DNA from: CAWDDG01 sp963801065
Lineage (GTDB): Bacteria > Actinomycetota > Actinomycetes > Jiangellales > Jiangellaceae
DNA length: 64,000 bases
Direction of reading: 5' to 3'
Assembly: GCA_963801065.1 (NCBI GenBank)
Contig: CAWDDG010000008.1
Coordinates: forward strand, 620,001 to 684,000
Under the pieces are notes generated by a model. The model saw only the letters and a list, made by a program, of their open reading frames with translations. It was not told the origin of the DNA and made no database searches. The position numbers were made by a program, and so were the translations under genes. Positions 42,413 through 51,396 of the stretch are shown here, piece by piece (within the stretch, counting starts at the first letter, position 1; the number at the start of each line of letters is the position of its first letter).

Positions 42413-43064
42413 GTGGCTGTCAAGATCAAGCTCAAGCGGATGGGCAAGATCCGCAACCCGCAGTACCGCATCATCGTCGCCGACGCCCGCACCAAGCGCG
42501 ACGGTCGGGCTATCGAGCAGATCGGCAAGTACCACCCGAAGGAGGAGCCGAGCCTGATCCAGGTCGACTCCGAGCGGGCGCAGTACTGGCTCGGTGTCGG
42601 CGCGCAGCCGACCGAGCCGGTCCTCGCGATCTTCAAGGTCACCGGCGACTGGCAGAAGTTCAAGGGCCTGCCGGGAGCCGAGGGCACGCTGAAGGTCAAG
42701 GAGCCCGCGGCCGACAAGCGGGCGCGCTTCGACGCAGCCCTGGCCGAGGCCCACGGCGACGCCAAGGCCGAGGCGACGACGGCGAGGAAGCGCGCCAAGA
42801 AGGCCGCCGAGAAGCCCGCGAAGGCCGCCGAACCCGGAAGGCCGCCGAAAGCCCGCGAAGGCCGCCGAAACGCCCGCGAAGGCCGCCGCAACGCCCGCGA
42901 AGGGCGCGAAGGCCGCCGAGAAGGCCGAGGCGACCGCCGCAGGCGAGGCCGCCGTGGACACGCCTGCGGAGGCCGTGAAGCCCGCGAAGAAGGCGGCCAA
43001 GGCCAAGGCCGAGTCCGCCGAGCCCACCGCCGACGAGTCCGCCGAGCCCAGCACCGAGGCCTGA
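42413..43064 (+). CDS. rpsP: 30S ribosomal protein S16, with a frame-disrupted Ala/Lys-rich tail
   Basis: The first ~80 residues are a standard S16: VKIKLKRMGKIRNPQYRIIV, ADARTKRDGRAIEQIGKYHP and GVGAQPTEPVLAIFKVTGDW. A low-complexity tail of repeats (KPAKAAE, ETPAKAA) follows, as in many high-GC actinobacteria. Near 42830-42860 the frame shifts: the GTG-start frame becomes Arg-rich (PPKAREGRRNAREG) and would run to 43129, into the next gene. The expected tail (AKAAETPAKAAATPAKGAKA, ending EPSTEA) is open in another frame and stops at TGA 43062-43064. I annotate to that stop. The core S16 fold is unaffected. Sequencing error in this GC-rich repeat is possible. Confidence 0.9.
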
Positions 43065-43068
43065 GGCG

Positions 43069-43305
43069 ATGCTCGCCGAAGCGCTCGAGCACCTGGTCCG
43101 CGGGATCGTCGACCACCCGGACGACGTGACCGTCCACACGCGCGAACAGCGACGCGGCCGGCTGCTCGAGGTGCATGTCCACCCGGACGACCTCGGCAAG
43201 GTCATCGGGCGTGGTGGCCGAACTGCGACGGCGTTCCGCACCGTCATCGGCGCGATCGCCGGCGGCGGTGTGCGGATCGACTTCGTCGACGTCGACGGCC
43301 GCTAG
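43069..43305 (+). CDS. khpA: KH-domain RNA-binding protein KhpA
   Basis: A 78-residue single-KH protein. The GxxG loop is in DDLGKVIGRGGRTATAFRTV, preceded by ALEHLVRGIVDHPDDVTVHT. It lies four bases after the proper S16 stop and 30 bases before rimM, the conserved position of this gene in rpsP operons. It binds RNA, in other bacteria as a partner of KhpB. If the S16 frame is really shifted as sequenced, ribosomes would read through its start codon region. Confidence 0.93.
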   Translation: MLAEALEHLVRGIVDHPDDVTVHTREQRRGRLLEVHVHPDDLGKVIGRGGRTATAFRTVIGAIAGGGVRIDFVDVDGR

Positions 43306-43335
43306 GGCGTGCCCTAGCCCTTCCTGCCGTAAGAG

Positions 43336-43875
43336 GTGCCTGTGCTCGTGACGGTTGGTCGCATCGGCCGCGCCCACGGCATGCGTGGGGAGGTCAGCGT
43401 CGACGTCCGTACCGACACGCCGGAGCTCCGGTTCTCCGACGGAGCACGGCTGTCGACGGAGCCCACTGCCGCGGGGCCGCTCACCGTGACGAGGAGCCGG
43501 TGGCACAGTGGCCGGCTGCTCGTCGTCTTCGACGGCGTTGGCGACCGCAACCTTGCCGAGCGCCTGCGCGGCGTACGGCTGCTGGCTGAGATCGGCGACG
43601 ACGAGCAGCCGGACGACCCGGACGAGTTCTTCGACCACCAACTTGTCGGGCTCCGCGTCGTCACCGTCGGCGGCGACGACGTGGGCGAGGTGGCCGACGT
43701 GTTGCACCTGCCCGGCCAGGACCTGCTGGCCGTCCGGCGTCCGGAAGCTCCCGAGGCGTTGGTGCCATTCGTCGCAGAGATCGTCCCCGAGGTAGACCTC
43801 GCAGGCAGGCGGGTCGTCGTCGACCCGCCCGGCGGCCTGCTCGACCCCGACCAGGCCGATGAGGCGTCGCTGTGA
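43336..43875 (+). CDS. rimM: Ribosome maturation factor RimM
   Basis: A 179-residue two-domain protein. The N-terminal RimM domain begins VTVGRIGRAHGMRGEVSVDV, and the PRC-barrel domain includes DEFFDHQLVGLRVVTVGGDD, then VGEVADVLHLPGQDLLAVRR and PEVDLAGRRVVVDPPGGLLD. RimM helps assemble the 30S head around S19. GTG at 43336 or the in-frame GTG at 43342 could be the start. Its end overlaps the trmD start by four bases. Confidence 0.95.
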   Translation: MPVLVTVGRIGRAHGMRGEVSVDVRTDTPELRFSDGARLSTEPTAAGPLTVTRSRWHSGRLLVVFDGVGDRNLAERLRGVRLLAEIGDDEQPDDPDEFFDHQLVGLRVVTVGGDDVGEVADVLHLPGQDLLAVRRPEAPEALVPFVAEIVPEVDLAGRRVVVDPPGGLLDPDQADEASL

Positions 43876-44645
43876 GAGTCGACGTCGTGACGATCTTCCC
43901 CGACTACCTGGCTCCGCTCGGCCTGTCGCTGGTGGGTCGGGCCCGCGAGTCCGGCGTCATCGACCTGCGCGTCCACGACCTGCGGGAATGGGCGACCGAT
44001 CGACACCGCAGCGTCGACGACACCCCCTATGGCGGCGGGGCAGGCATGGTCATGCGCCCGGACGTGTGGGGCGCCGCGCTCGACGCCGTCGCGCCCCCCG
44101 CAGTGACGCCCGCGCCGCGGCTCGTCGTCCCCACACCATCGGGCCGACCGTTCGACCAGGCCTTCGCACGCAAGCTCGCAGCGGAGCCGTGGCTCGTGTT
44201 CGCCTGCGGGCGCTACGAGGGCATCGACGCCCGGGTGGTCGCCGAGGCCGCGACCCGGAAGCCAGTGGACGAGGTCTCGCTGGGCGACTACGTCCTGGGC
44301 GGTGGCGAGGCCGCCGTGCTCGTCGTGCTGGAAGCGGTCGCGCGCCTGCTCCCCGGCGTCGTCGGGAACCCCGAGTCGCTGGTCGAGGAGTCGCACGCCG
44401 CCGACGGGCTGCTGGAGTACCCGGTGTACACCAAGCCGGTGTCCTGGCGAGGGCACGAGGTGCCCGACGTCCTGCTGACCGGGCATCACGCCAACATCGC
44501 CCGATGGCGCCGCGACCAGGCCCTGCGCCGCACGGCTGAACGCCGCCCCGATCTTCTCGACCGGCTGGACCCCGAGTCCCTGGACGCGCACGACCGAGCG
44601 GTCTTGGCCGACCTCGGCTGGGTCCCTCCGGCGGGGGAGGACTGA
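43872..44645 (+). CDS. trmD: tRNA (guanine-N1)-methyltransferase TrmD
   Basis: A 257-residue SPOUT enzyme that methylates G37 of tRNAs. It begins MRVDVVTIFPDYLAPLGLSL, has DDTPYGGGAGMVMRPDVW and the knot SLGDYVLGGGEAAVLVVLEA, and then SLVEESHAADGLLEYPVYTK. The C-terminal domain has HHANIARWRRDQALRRTAER. The GTG start lies within the rimM stop. In most bacteria rplS follows directly; here rplS is nearly 13 kb away. Confidence 0.97.
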   Translation: MRVDVVTIFPDYLAPLGLSLVGRARESGVIDLRVHDLREWATDRHRSVDDTPYGGGAGMVMRPDVWGAALDAVAPPAVTPAPRLVVPTPSGRPFDQAFARKLAAEPWLVFACGRYEGIDARVVAEAATRKPVDEVSLGDYVLGGGEAAVLVVLEAVARLLPGVVGNPESLVEESHAADGLLEYPVYTKPVSWRGHEVPDVLLTGHHANIARWRRDQALRRTAERRPDLLDRLDPESLDAHDRAVLADLGWVPPAGED

Positions 44646-44740
44646 GGCGGCCTCGGGCTGCCTGCCCGGGACGACCCATATCGGGCACCGACACCCGGAA
44701 TCGCTCGCCGAACGATCCTGCCTCGAGACACCGAGCCGCT

Positions 44741-44759
44741 GGCTGAGGTGCCCTCAGCC
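44741..44759. terminator. Hairpin at the trmD / sialidase-like convergent junction
   Basis: GGCTGAGG (44741-44748) pairs perfectly with CCTCAGCC (44752-44759) around a 3-base loop. It overlaps the stop codon of the minus-strand BNR-repeat gene and lies ~95 bases after trmD, so it could terminate transcription from both sides. No T-tract follows. Confidence 0.42.
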
Positions 44760-46277
44760 CACGCTCGCAAAGAAGGTGCTGGACGGATCGGTTCCGTGCG
44801 GCTGCGAGAAGAACGGGGTGAACATGTTCCCGATGTTGGAAAGGCCCTCGTAGTCCCCGGTGAAGAAGCCAAGGGCGAAGGGAGCCAGCCGCATGTCGAA
44901 CGGCGAGTCCGTAATACGCAGCTCGTCGTCCCAGTTGGCCTGGTCGGCGCAACTGGCCGGAGTGGTCGGGTGGCAGTGCACGAGGAAGTAGTCGGTGGGC
45001 AGCGTCTGTGGGGACGGCGTGTTGCTGCGGAAGTCGTAGTACGTCACCGCGATCGTCCCCTCCGTAGACACGTGCACCGACGGGGTGAACGCCTGCTGGT
45101 CGCCCGGAGGCTCACCCCGAGGTGTGAGGTTCACCTTGATCGGCTCCGACCAGGTCAATCCTCCGTCGAGCGACTGAGAGAAGGCGATGCTGTCGAACTG
45201 ACCGCCGCTGAACCGGGCGTCCTGCCACGCGACGTAGAGAGCGCCGTTGGCCGGGTCGACCGCGACGTCGGGAATGATGTCGCCGGTACGAACGGCGTCA
45301 CCGGTGTCGGGATCCTCGATCTCGATCGTGCCGAGGCGATCCACGAAGATCGGCTGGGACCAACTGACACCGCGATCCGTGGAGCGCATCAGGACCACGT
45401 TGCTACCCTTCCGGCGCTCCCTGTTGTCGTTGCGAATCTCATTGAAGACGTTGACGAGTGTGCCGTCCGGCAGCACGACGATCTGGTTGCCGATGGTCTG
45501 GTCGTTCTGACCGGGATCGTAGATCTGCCGCGCGGGCTCCCACGTGGCTCCGCCGTCGGTGCTCCTCGCAAACCACGCCGGGCCGCGGAACGCGGCCGTG
45601 ACGAAGCCGGAGATCACGCTGGCGCGCTCGCTGGCTGGGAAGACCAGCCGGTCCCACACGGCATACACGAAGTCGGCGTCTGTCGGATCGGCTGTGATCG
45701 TCTGCTTGTCGTTGAACACGTTGGCGTCGAGGTCCCTGATAACGGCGACCGGGTCGCTCCACGTGAGGCCACCGTCGGACGATCGGCTCGCCAGCAGCGC
45801 GTGGTCGAAATCGCGCGGATCGAACGGCGCCGCGACGTCGTTGAAGGACAGCGCCAACTGGTGGAGCGTGCCGTCGGGGGCGAAGGAGACCCAGGGGTCC
45901 GTGACGCGGTCGTACTCACCTCCCGAGCACAGCGAGACACCCGGAATGACGACCTGCTGCCAGCTCGCACCACCGTCCTGACTCACGCCGGCTACGTGGC
46001 CTCGGGAGCCCCCGTTGGACCAGCGGTCCTGCTGCCAGATCCCCACAATGTTGTCGGAGTTCGCCGGGTTCACGTCGATCCACGGCTCGACCTCGCTGTT
46101 GAGGAAGACCGTGCCCGACTGGCCGGCGACGTCGTCCGCCGTACAGTCCGAGAAGGGACTCGTACCGGAGACCTGGACAAGCGGCGTCGCCGTCAACGGC
46201 CCAGCGATAGCAGGAGCGGTGCCTGCGAGTATGACCACAAGGCCCGCAACGAACGCGACAGATCTCCGGCTTGGCAT
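44754..46277 (-). CDS. Secreted BNR-repeat (sialidase-like) protein
   Basis: A 507-residue exported protein with a signal peptide (RRSVAFVAGLVVILAGTAPA, cleavage near AIA-G). At least five Asp-box motifs of a beta-propeller are visible: SQDGGASWQQV, SSDGGLTWSDP, STDGGATWEPA, STDRGVSWSQP and SLDGGLTWSEP. This is the fold of sialidases and related proteins. The full sialidase active-site set (Arg triad, FRIP motif, Tyr/Glu) was not identified, so glycosidase activity is unproven. It lies alone between trmD and the polyol region. Its upstream sequence, up to 46532, has no other gene. Confidence 0.82.
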   Translation of the reverse strand: MPSRRSVAFVAGLVVILAGTAPAIAGPLTATPLVQVSGTSPFSDCTADDVAGQSGTVFLNSEVEPWIDVNPANSDNIVGIWQQDRWSNGGSRGHVAGVSQDGGASWQQVVIPGVSLCSGGEYDRVTDPWVSFAPDGTLHQLALSFNDVAAPFDPRDFDHALLASRSSDGGLTWSDPVAVIRDLDANVFNDKQTITADPTDADFVYAVWDRLVFPASERASVISGFVTAAFRGPAWFARSTDGGATWEPARQIYDPGQNDQTIGNQIVVLPDGTLVNVFNEIRNDNRERRKGSNVVLMRSTDRGVSWSQPIFVDRLGTIEIEDPDTGDAVRTGDIIPDVAVDPANGALYVAWQDARFSGGQFDSIAFSQSLDGGLTWSEPIKVNLTPRGEPPGDQQAFTPSVHVSTEGTIAVTYYDFRSNTPSPQTLPTDYFLVHCHPTTPASCADQANWDDELRITDSPFDMRLAPFALGFFTGDYEGLSNIGNMFTPFFSQPHGTDPSSTFFASVG

Positions 46278-46532
46278 GGTTCTTGCCCTTCCCGTTTCCC
46301 TTCCGGTCCTTCGTCAACTTGGCACCGATCAGCAGGCGTTGCAAGAGTCGATCCAGCGACGCAAGACCGCCGGCGTCCGTCCCCGCTGGTGCTTGCCAGA
46401 CTCGAGTGGCGGGTAGCGCGCGAGCTGACGACGCCCGCTACGAGCGTGATCTGGTCCCCTCGTCGCCGCCGCTCTTGACACAACAGGGAGCTCCGGTTAA
46501 TCCTCTCTAGGAAGCTCATCTGGGGGCGTTGC

Positions 46533-46546
46533 CGCTCAAATGAGCG
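46533..46546. promoter_or_regulatory. Candidate operator before the polyol dehydrogenase
   Basis: CGCTCA and TGAGCG form an inverted repeat separated by two bases, 24 bases before the dehydrogenase start. The right half is part of CAAATGAGCG, which recurs as CATATGAGCG and CAATTGAGCG in the intergenic region between the ABC operon and the SorC regulator. This points to one regulator controlling both. Confidence 0.5.
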
Positions 46547-46570
46547 ATCAGCGTTGTGCGGAGGCACCAG

Positions 46571-48043
46571 ATGTCCAACGCTCTCACCGCGCGGAAGCTG
46601 GCGTCGCTACACGGCCAGGTGCCGACGCCCACCTACGACCGCGGCCGGGTCACCGCCGGGGTCGTTCACTTCGGTGTTGGCGGCTTCCACCGCGCACACC
46701 AGGCGATGTATCACGACCGGCTCATGAACGACGGCAAGGCGCTCGACTGGGGTATCTGCGGAGTCGGGGTGATGCCGGCGGACCGGCGCATGCAGGTAGC
46801 GCTGGACGCCCAGGATGGGCTGTACACGCTGGTCGTCAAGCACGCCGACGGCACGTACGAGCCGAGGGTGATCGGATCGATCGTCGAGTATCTGTTCGCC
46901 CCCGCCGATCCCGAGGCGGTCGTCGAGAAGATGGCCGCCGCGACGACCCGGATCGTCTCCCTGACGGTGACCGAGGGGGGCTACAACCTCGACCACGTCA
47001 CCGGGGAGTTCGACGCGAGAAACCCCGCCGTCATCGCCGATCTCCGGCCGAGCGCACCGCCTCAGACGTCGTTCGGCTTCATCACCGAGGCGCTGCGACG
47101 ACGGGCGGATCGCGGTCTCCGGCCCTTCACCGTCATGTCCTGCGACAACCTGCAGGGCAACGGTCATCTCGCCAGGAGAGTGTTCACGGCCTTCGCCCGA
47201 CTGCGCGATCCGACGCTCGCCGACTGGATCGACCGTGAGGTGTGCTTCCCCAACTGCATGGTCGACCGCATCACCCCGGTGACCACGGACGCCGATCGAT
47301 CGCTGGTGCGGGACCGGTTCGGCATCGACGACGCGTGGCCGGTGGTCTGCGAGCCGTTCACGCAATGGGTGCTCGAGGACACGTTCAGCGCAGGCCGCCC
47401 GCCGTACGAGGAGGCCGGGGTCCAGATAGTCGACGACGTGACGCCGTACGAGCTGATGAAGCTGCGGCTGCTCAATGCCGGCCACCAGGCGCTGTGTTAC
47501 TTCGGCTACCTGTGCGGATACCGGCTGGTCCACGAGGCCGCCCAGGACCCACTGTTCCGGAAGTTCCTGCTGGGCTACATGGACGAGGAGGCCACGCCGA
47601 CCCTCGCACCCGTCCCGGCTGTCGACCTCGACGACTACAAGCACACGCTGATCGAACGCTTCTCCAACTCCGAGGTGGGGGACACCATCGCCCGGTTGTG
47701 CGCGGAGAGCTCGGACCGCATCCCCAAGTGGCTCCTGCCGGTCATCCGTGAGCAGCTCGCAAGGGGAGGGGAGATCAGGCGCTCCGCGGCGGTCGTGGCG
47801 AGCTGGGCCCGCTACGACGAGGGGGTCGACGAGCAGGGCCGCCCGATCGAGGTGGTGGACCAGCTCAGGGAGAGTCTGGTGTCGATTGCCCGCCGCAACC
47901 GTGAGGATCCGCTGGCGTTCATCGCGAACCGCGCCATATTCGGCGAGCTCATCGACGACGAACGCTTCGTCACCGCCTACCACTCGGCGTTGACCGCGTT
48001 GCACCAGCGCGGCGCGCGGGCGACGCTCGAGTCCCTGGTCTGA
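46571..48043 (+). CDS. Mannitol/polyol dehydrogenase-family enzyme
   Basis: A 490-residue long-chain polyol dehydrogenase. The N-terminal NAD fold has VVHFGVGGFHRAHQAMYHD. The region CFPNCMVDRITPVTT and the catalytic segment ELMKLRLLNAGHQALCYFGY (Lys, Asn, His) are diagnostic of mannitol, arabinitol or fructuronate dehydrogenases. GGAGG at 46560-46564 supports ATG 46571. It oxidises a sugar alcohol to a ketose in the cytosol. It converges on the ABC importer operon; a sorbitol/mannitol-type importer and a SorC regulator suggest a polyol substrate. Confidence 0.92.
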   Translation: MSNALTARKLASLHGQVPTPTYDRGRVTAGVVHFGVGGFHRAHQAMYHDRLMNDGKALDWGICGVGVMPADRRMQVALDAQDGLYTLVVKHADGTYEPRVIGSIVEYLFAPADPEAVVEKMAAATTRIVSLTVTEGGYNLDHVTGEFDARNPAVIADLRPSAPPQTSFGFITEALRRRADRGLRPFTVMSCDNLQGNGHLARRVFTAFARLRDPTLADWIDREVCFPNCMVDRITPVTTDADRSLVRDRFGIDDAWPVVCEPFTQWVLEDTFSAGRPPYEEAGVQIVDDVTPYELMKLRLLNAGHQALCYFGYLCGYRLVHEAAQDPLFRKFLLGYMDEEATPTLAPVPAVDLDDYKHTLIERFSNSEVGDTIARLCAESSDRIPKWLLPVIREQLARGGEIRRSAAVVASWARYDEGVDEQGRPIEVVDQLRESLVSIARRNREDPLAFIANRAIFGELIDDERFVTAYHSALTALHQRGARATLESLV

Positions 48044-48080
48044 CTAGAGCAGCCGGGCTCCGCGCCTCAGGGTCGCCTGC

Positions 48081-48953
48081 CTACTTGACGGCGCCGAGGG
48101 TGAGCCCGCGAACCAGCCACTTCTGGGCCACCCAGCCAGCGATGATCACCGGCAGCGCGGCCATTGTGGACGCAGCGGACAGCCGGGCCCAGAACAAACC
48201 CTCGCTGGTGATGAAACCGACGAGGAACACCGGCACGGTGGCCGCCTGCGTGACGGTGAGGGTCACGGCGAAGAAGAACTCGTTCCACGCGAAGATGAAG
48301 CAGATCAGTGCCGTGGCCGCGAGCCCGGGGGCGATCATCGGCAGGATGACGCTCCGCATCTCGACCAAGAACGTGGCGCCGTCGACACGAGCGGCCTCCA
48401 GGACCTCTTTCGGCAGCTCCAGCAGGAACGAGCGGATCATCCAGACCGCGATGGGCAGGTTCATCGCCGTGTAAATGATCGCCAGCATGGTGATGTTGTC
48501 GAGCAACCCGAGGTTCCGGATCAGGATGTAGAGCGGCAGGATCGACGCTACCGCCGGCATCATCCGCGTCGACAGGAAGAAGAACAGGGAGTCGCGCCAC
48601 CTTGGCACCCTGGCCAGTGACAGCGCGTACGCCGCCGGCGCGGCCAAGACGATCGCGAGCACCGTGGACACGATCGAGGCGGAGAACGAGTTGATCAGGA
48701 ACGGCACGAAGTCCCTGCCGAGGACCGCCTCGTACTGGTCGAGCGTTGGGACGAAGAAGAACGTGGGCGGGTCGGTGGACGCCTCCGCTTCCTGCTTGAA
48801 TCCGGTGAGGAACATCCAGAGGACCGGGAAGAAGAAGATCAGCGCGACGGCCCATCCCAGCAGGAAGATCCAGGGCCGGCGTGGGCCGCGTCGCTTCGAT
48901 GGCCGTATCCGGACGGCGACGTCGCCCTGGGTTGTGGTAGCGAGGGTCGCCAT
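48081..48953 (-). CDS. ABC polyol/sugar transporter permease (MalG/SmoG-type)
   Basis: A 290-residue permease. A first helix, WIFLLGWAVALIFFFPVLWM, is followed by the family periplasmic loop TFFFVPTLDQYEAVLGRDFV. The EAA loop reads LPKEVLEAARVDGATFLVEM and is followed by CFIFAWNEFFFAVTL. It ends the three-gene importer operon: one base separates it from the upstream permease. The VLEAARVDGAT loop form and neighbours fit sorbitol/mannitol importers, though the substrate is not proven. Confidence 0.92.
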   Translation of the reverse strand: MATLATTTQGDVAVRIRPSKRRGPRRPWIFLLGWAVALIFFFPVLWMFLTGFKQEAEASTDPPTFFFVPTLDQYEAVLGRDFVPFLINSFSASIVSTVLAIVLAAPAAYALSLARVPRWRDSLFFFLSTRMMPAVASILPLYILIRNLGLLDNITMLAIIYTAMNLPIAVWMIRSFLLELPKEVLEAARVDGATFLVEMRSVILPMIAPGLAATALICFIFAWNEFFFAVTLTVTQAATVPVFLVGFITSEGLFWARLSAASTMAALPVIIAGWVAQKWLVRGLTLGAVK

Positions 48954-48954
48954 G

Positions 48955-49899
48955 TCAGCCGGCCTCCTCCGCGAACAAGCTCGAGACAGTGCGTAGCGCG
49001 AATGTCGCGATGATGATCGTCGCGACGACGACGATCACACCAGCGGCCGCTGCCTCGCCGACAGAGAACGCCCGGAACGCCTCGAGATAGATGAAGTAGG
49101 GGAGGTTGGTGGTGGCCTGGCCGGGCCCCCCCTGCGTGATCATGAAGATCGCGTCGAACGTCCCTACGATGTAAATGGAACCGAGGGTCAGCGCGAGCTC
49201 CAGGAACTGGCGCAGATTGGGCAGCGTGATCCGCCAGAAGATCGCCCAGCCATTGGCGCCGTCGACCCTGGCCGCCTCGAGGATCTCGGGCGACTGGCTC
49301 TGCAGGCCGGCCAGGATGATCAGCATCATGAACGGGGTCCACTGCCAGGTGAGCACAATGACGATCGACAGCATCGGGAACTGGCTGACCCAGTCGACGT
49401 TGCCGACGCCGAACGGGGACAGGAACCAGTTGACCAGCCCGAAGACGGGGTTGTACATCGAGGTCTTCCACAGCAGCGCGGCGGCCGCCGGCATCACCAG
49501 GAACGGCGTGATGAGCAACGTTCGGGCGATGCTGCGGCCGAGGAACTTCTGGTCGAGTATCAGTGCGAAGCCAAGCCCAAGGAGCAGGGACAGCAGGACC
49601 GTGCTGACAGTGAGCACCACCGTGTTCGTTACCGCGTTGCGGAACAGATCGTCGGTGAAGACCTTGCCGTAGTTCTCCAGGCCGGCAAACTCCTGACTGC
49701 CCGGCCGCAGCAGATTCCATGACTGGAAGCTGTAGAAGAGTGTGAAGATGAACGGCACCTGAGTGAGAATGATCGCGAAGATCAATGCCGGCAGCAGCGG
49801 CCCGCGAAGCTTCCAGCGCTGGGAGCGCGTCAGCTTCTTCGGCTCGGGCGGTCGCCGGCGCGGGGCGCCCTCGACGGCCACGTCGGCGGGAACGGTCAC
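48955..49899 (-). CDS. ABC polyol/sugar transporter permease (MalF/SmoF-type)
   Basis: A 314-residue permease with about six transmembrane segments, beginning RGPLLPALIFAIILTQVPFI. It has the MalF-type EAA loop SPEILEAARVDGANGWAIFW, then TLPNLRQFLELALTLGSIYI. A long charged N-terminal tail (RRRPPEPKKLTRSQRWK) is cytoplasmic. It lies 72 bases after the binding-protein gene and one base before the second permease. The heterodimer would form the import channel. Confidence 0.92.
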   Translation of the reverse strand: MTVPADVAVEGAPRRRPPEPKKLTRSQRWKLRGPLLPALIFAIILTQVPFIFTLFYSFQSWNLLRPGSQEFAGLENYGKVFTDDLFRNAVTNTVVLTVSTVLLSLLLGLGFALILDQKFLGRSIARTLLITPFLVMPAAAALLWKTSMYNPVFGLVNWFLSPFGVGNVDWVSQFPMLSIVIVLTWQWTPFMMLIILAGLQSQSPEILEAARVDGANGWAIFWRITLPNLRQFLELALTLGSIYIVGTFDAIFMITQGGPGQATTNLPYFIYLEAFRAFSVGEAAAAGVIVVVATIIIATFALRTVSSLFAEEAG

Positions 49900-49971
49900 G
49901 TCACCCTCCTCGTACAGGCTCTCTGCGCCGGTGTACGCCGGGGCCCGGGCCGGCCGGGCCCCCGCTGACGG

Positions 49972-51360
49972 TCAGCCCTCCTTGTAGCCGCCCTCCACGG
50001 CGGTTTCCTCGGCGTACTGCTGCGCCTTCTCCAAGGCTTCCTGCACGGTCTGCTGCCCGGCAATGGCGGCCGAGATCTCCTGCGACACCTTTGTGCCGAG
50101 ATCCTGGAACTCCGGGATCGAGATGTACTGGACGCCGACCCACGGCTGCGGGTGCACACCCGGCTGCTCGGGGTTCACGGCCTCGAGGGCTTCGATCGTC
50201 TGCGGTGCGTAGGCCGCGGCCGCCTCCTCGTACTCCGGGATCTCGTAGGTGGAGAGCCGACTGCCGGGCGGTACGCGGCTCCAACCGAGCTCCTCGCCGA
50301 CGAGCTGCATGTATTCCTTGGACGTGGCCCAGCTCATGAACTCCCATGCGGCGTCCTTGTTCTGCGATGTCTCCGGTATTGCCAGCGACCACGCCCACAG
50401 CCAACCGGAGCTGTCCGTCTCGACGACCGGGGCCGGCACGTATGCCATCTTGCCGGCGACCGTGCTGGTGCTCGGGTCCTCCAGGAGGCCGGCTGCGACC
50501 GTCGCGTCGACCCACATCGCCGCGTTGCCCTGTCCCATCGCGGTCAGGCACTCGGAGAAGCCGGCGTTCGGGGCGCCCGGCTCGCCGTAGTTGCTCACCA
50601 GGTCGACGTAGAACTGGACGGCCTCGACGGTCTCGGGGTCTGTGAGATGCGCGTTCCACTCCTCGTCGTACCACCAGCCGCCGAAGGTGAGGATGACCGT
50701 GTTGAGCGGCGCGAGGACCTCGCCCCATCCGGGCAGGCCGCGCAGGCAGATTCCGGCAAGGTTGTTCGCCGGGTCGTTCAGGGTCTGGGCGAACTCCGCG
50801 ACCTCCTGCCACGTTGGCTGCTCCGGCATGGTGAGCCCCGCGGCGTCGAACAGGTCCTTGCGATACATCAGGAACGACGACTCGCCGTAGAACGGCACGG
50901 CGTAGAGGCTGTCCTCGAAGCTCAGCGCCTCGCGCACCGGCGGGATGATGTCGTCGGGGTCGTAGTCGCCCTCGCTCGCGTAGTCGTCGAGGTTGGTGAT
51001 CCATTCGTTGCCGGCCCAGATCGGGACCTCGTAGGTGCCGATGGTCACCACGTCGTACTGCCCCGCCTCAGTGGCGATGTCCTGGGTGACCCGGTCTCGC
51101 AGCTCGTTCTCGGGCAGGATCGAGAAGTTGACCGTGATGTCCGGGTTCTCCTCCTCGAAATTGCTGATCAGCTCCTCGATGTCCTGCATCTGCGGGTTCG
51201 CCACGGTGGCGACGGTGATCGTGGTGGCCTCTCCGCCGTCGCCTCCGTCACCGCCGCCGTCACCGCCGCCGGCTCCGCCGCAGGCTGACGCGATCAATAC
51301 GGCGCCGAGCCCCGCCACGGGAAGCGGCCGTCGCCATCTGCGGCCTGGTGTGGATGCCAT
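49972..51360 (-). CDS. ABC polyol/sugar-binding lipoprotein (SmoE-like)
   Basis: A 462-residue binding lipoprotein. The signal begins RRWRRPLPVAGLGAVLIASAC with the lipidated Cys in the lipobox IASAC, followed by a Gly/Asp linker. The mature part has EDIEELISNFEEENPDITV-like QDIEELISNFEEENPDITV, GQYDVVTIGTYEVPIWA, LYAVPFYGESSFLMYRKDLF and AAMWVDATVAAGLLEDP, all typical of sorbitol/mannitol binding proteins. A good ribosome site (GGAGG) lies five bases before ATG 51360. It heads the importer operon. Confidence 0.92.
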   Translation of the reverse strand: MASTPGRRWRRPLPVAGLGAVLIASACGGAGGGDGGGDGGDGGEATTITVATVANPQMQDIEELISNFEEENPDITVNFSILPENELRDRVTQDIATEAGQYDVVTIGTYEVPIWAGNEWITNLDDYASEGDYDPDDIIPPVREALSFEDSLYAVPFYGESSFLMYRKDLFDAAGLTMPEQPTWQEVAEFAQTLNDPANNLAGICLRGLPGWGEVLAPLNTVILTFGGWWYDEEWNAHLTDPETVEAVQFYVDLVSNYGEPGAPNAGFSECLTAMGQGNAAMWVDATVAAGLLEDPSTSTVAGKMAYVPAPVVETDSSGWLWAWSLAIPETSQNKDAAWEFMSWATSKEYMQLVGEELGWSRVPPGSRLSTYEIPEYEEAAAAYAPQTIEALEAVNPEQPGVHPQPWVGVQYISIPEFQDLGTKVSQEISAAIAGQQTVQEALEKAQQYAEETAVEGGYKEG

Positions 51361-51383
51361 GGAAACCTCCGGATCGCTACAAC

Positions 51384-51396
51384 GGTCAAGTTGACC
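51384..51396. promoter_or_regulatory. Palindrome upstream of the binding-protein gene
   Basis: GGTCAA and TTGACC flank a single G, a 13-base palindrome 24 bases before the binding-protein start. It could be an operator overlapping the promoter or ribosome region. The rest of 51361-51895 has no supported gene. Confidence 0.38.

Noticed and set aside
42840..42990. Repeat tract considered as a CRISPR or tandem-repeat element
   Set aside because: The repeats are codon-level Ala/Lys-rich units of the S16 tail, not spaced direct repeats with unique spacers.
42388..44591. Two overlapping minus-strand frames of over 400 codons each across rpsP, khpA, rimM and trmD
   Set aside because: All four plus-strand genes are conserved housekeeping genes in the right order; the antisense frames are compositional.
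46607..48004. 465-codon minus-strand frame opposite the polyol dehydrogenase
   Set aside because: Antisense shadow of a dehydrogenase with complete catalytic motifs and a good ribosome-binding site.
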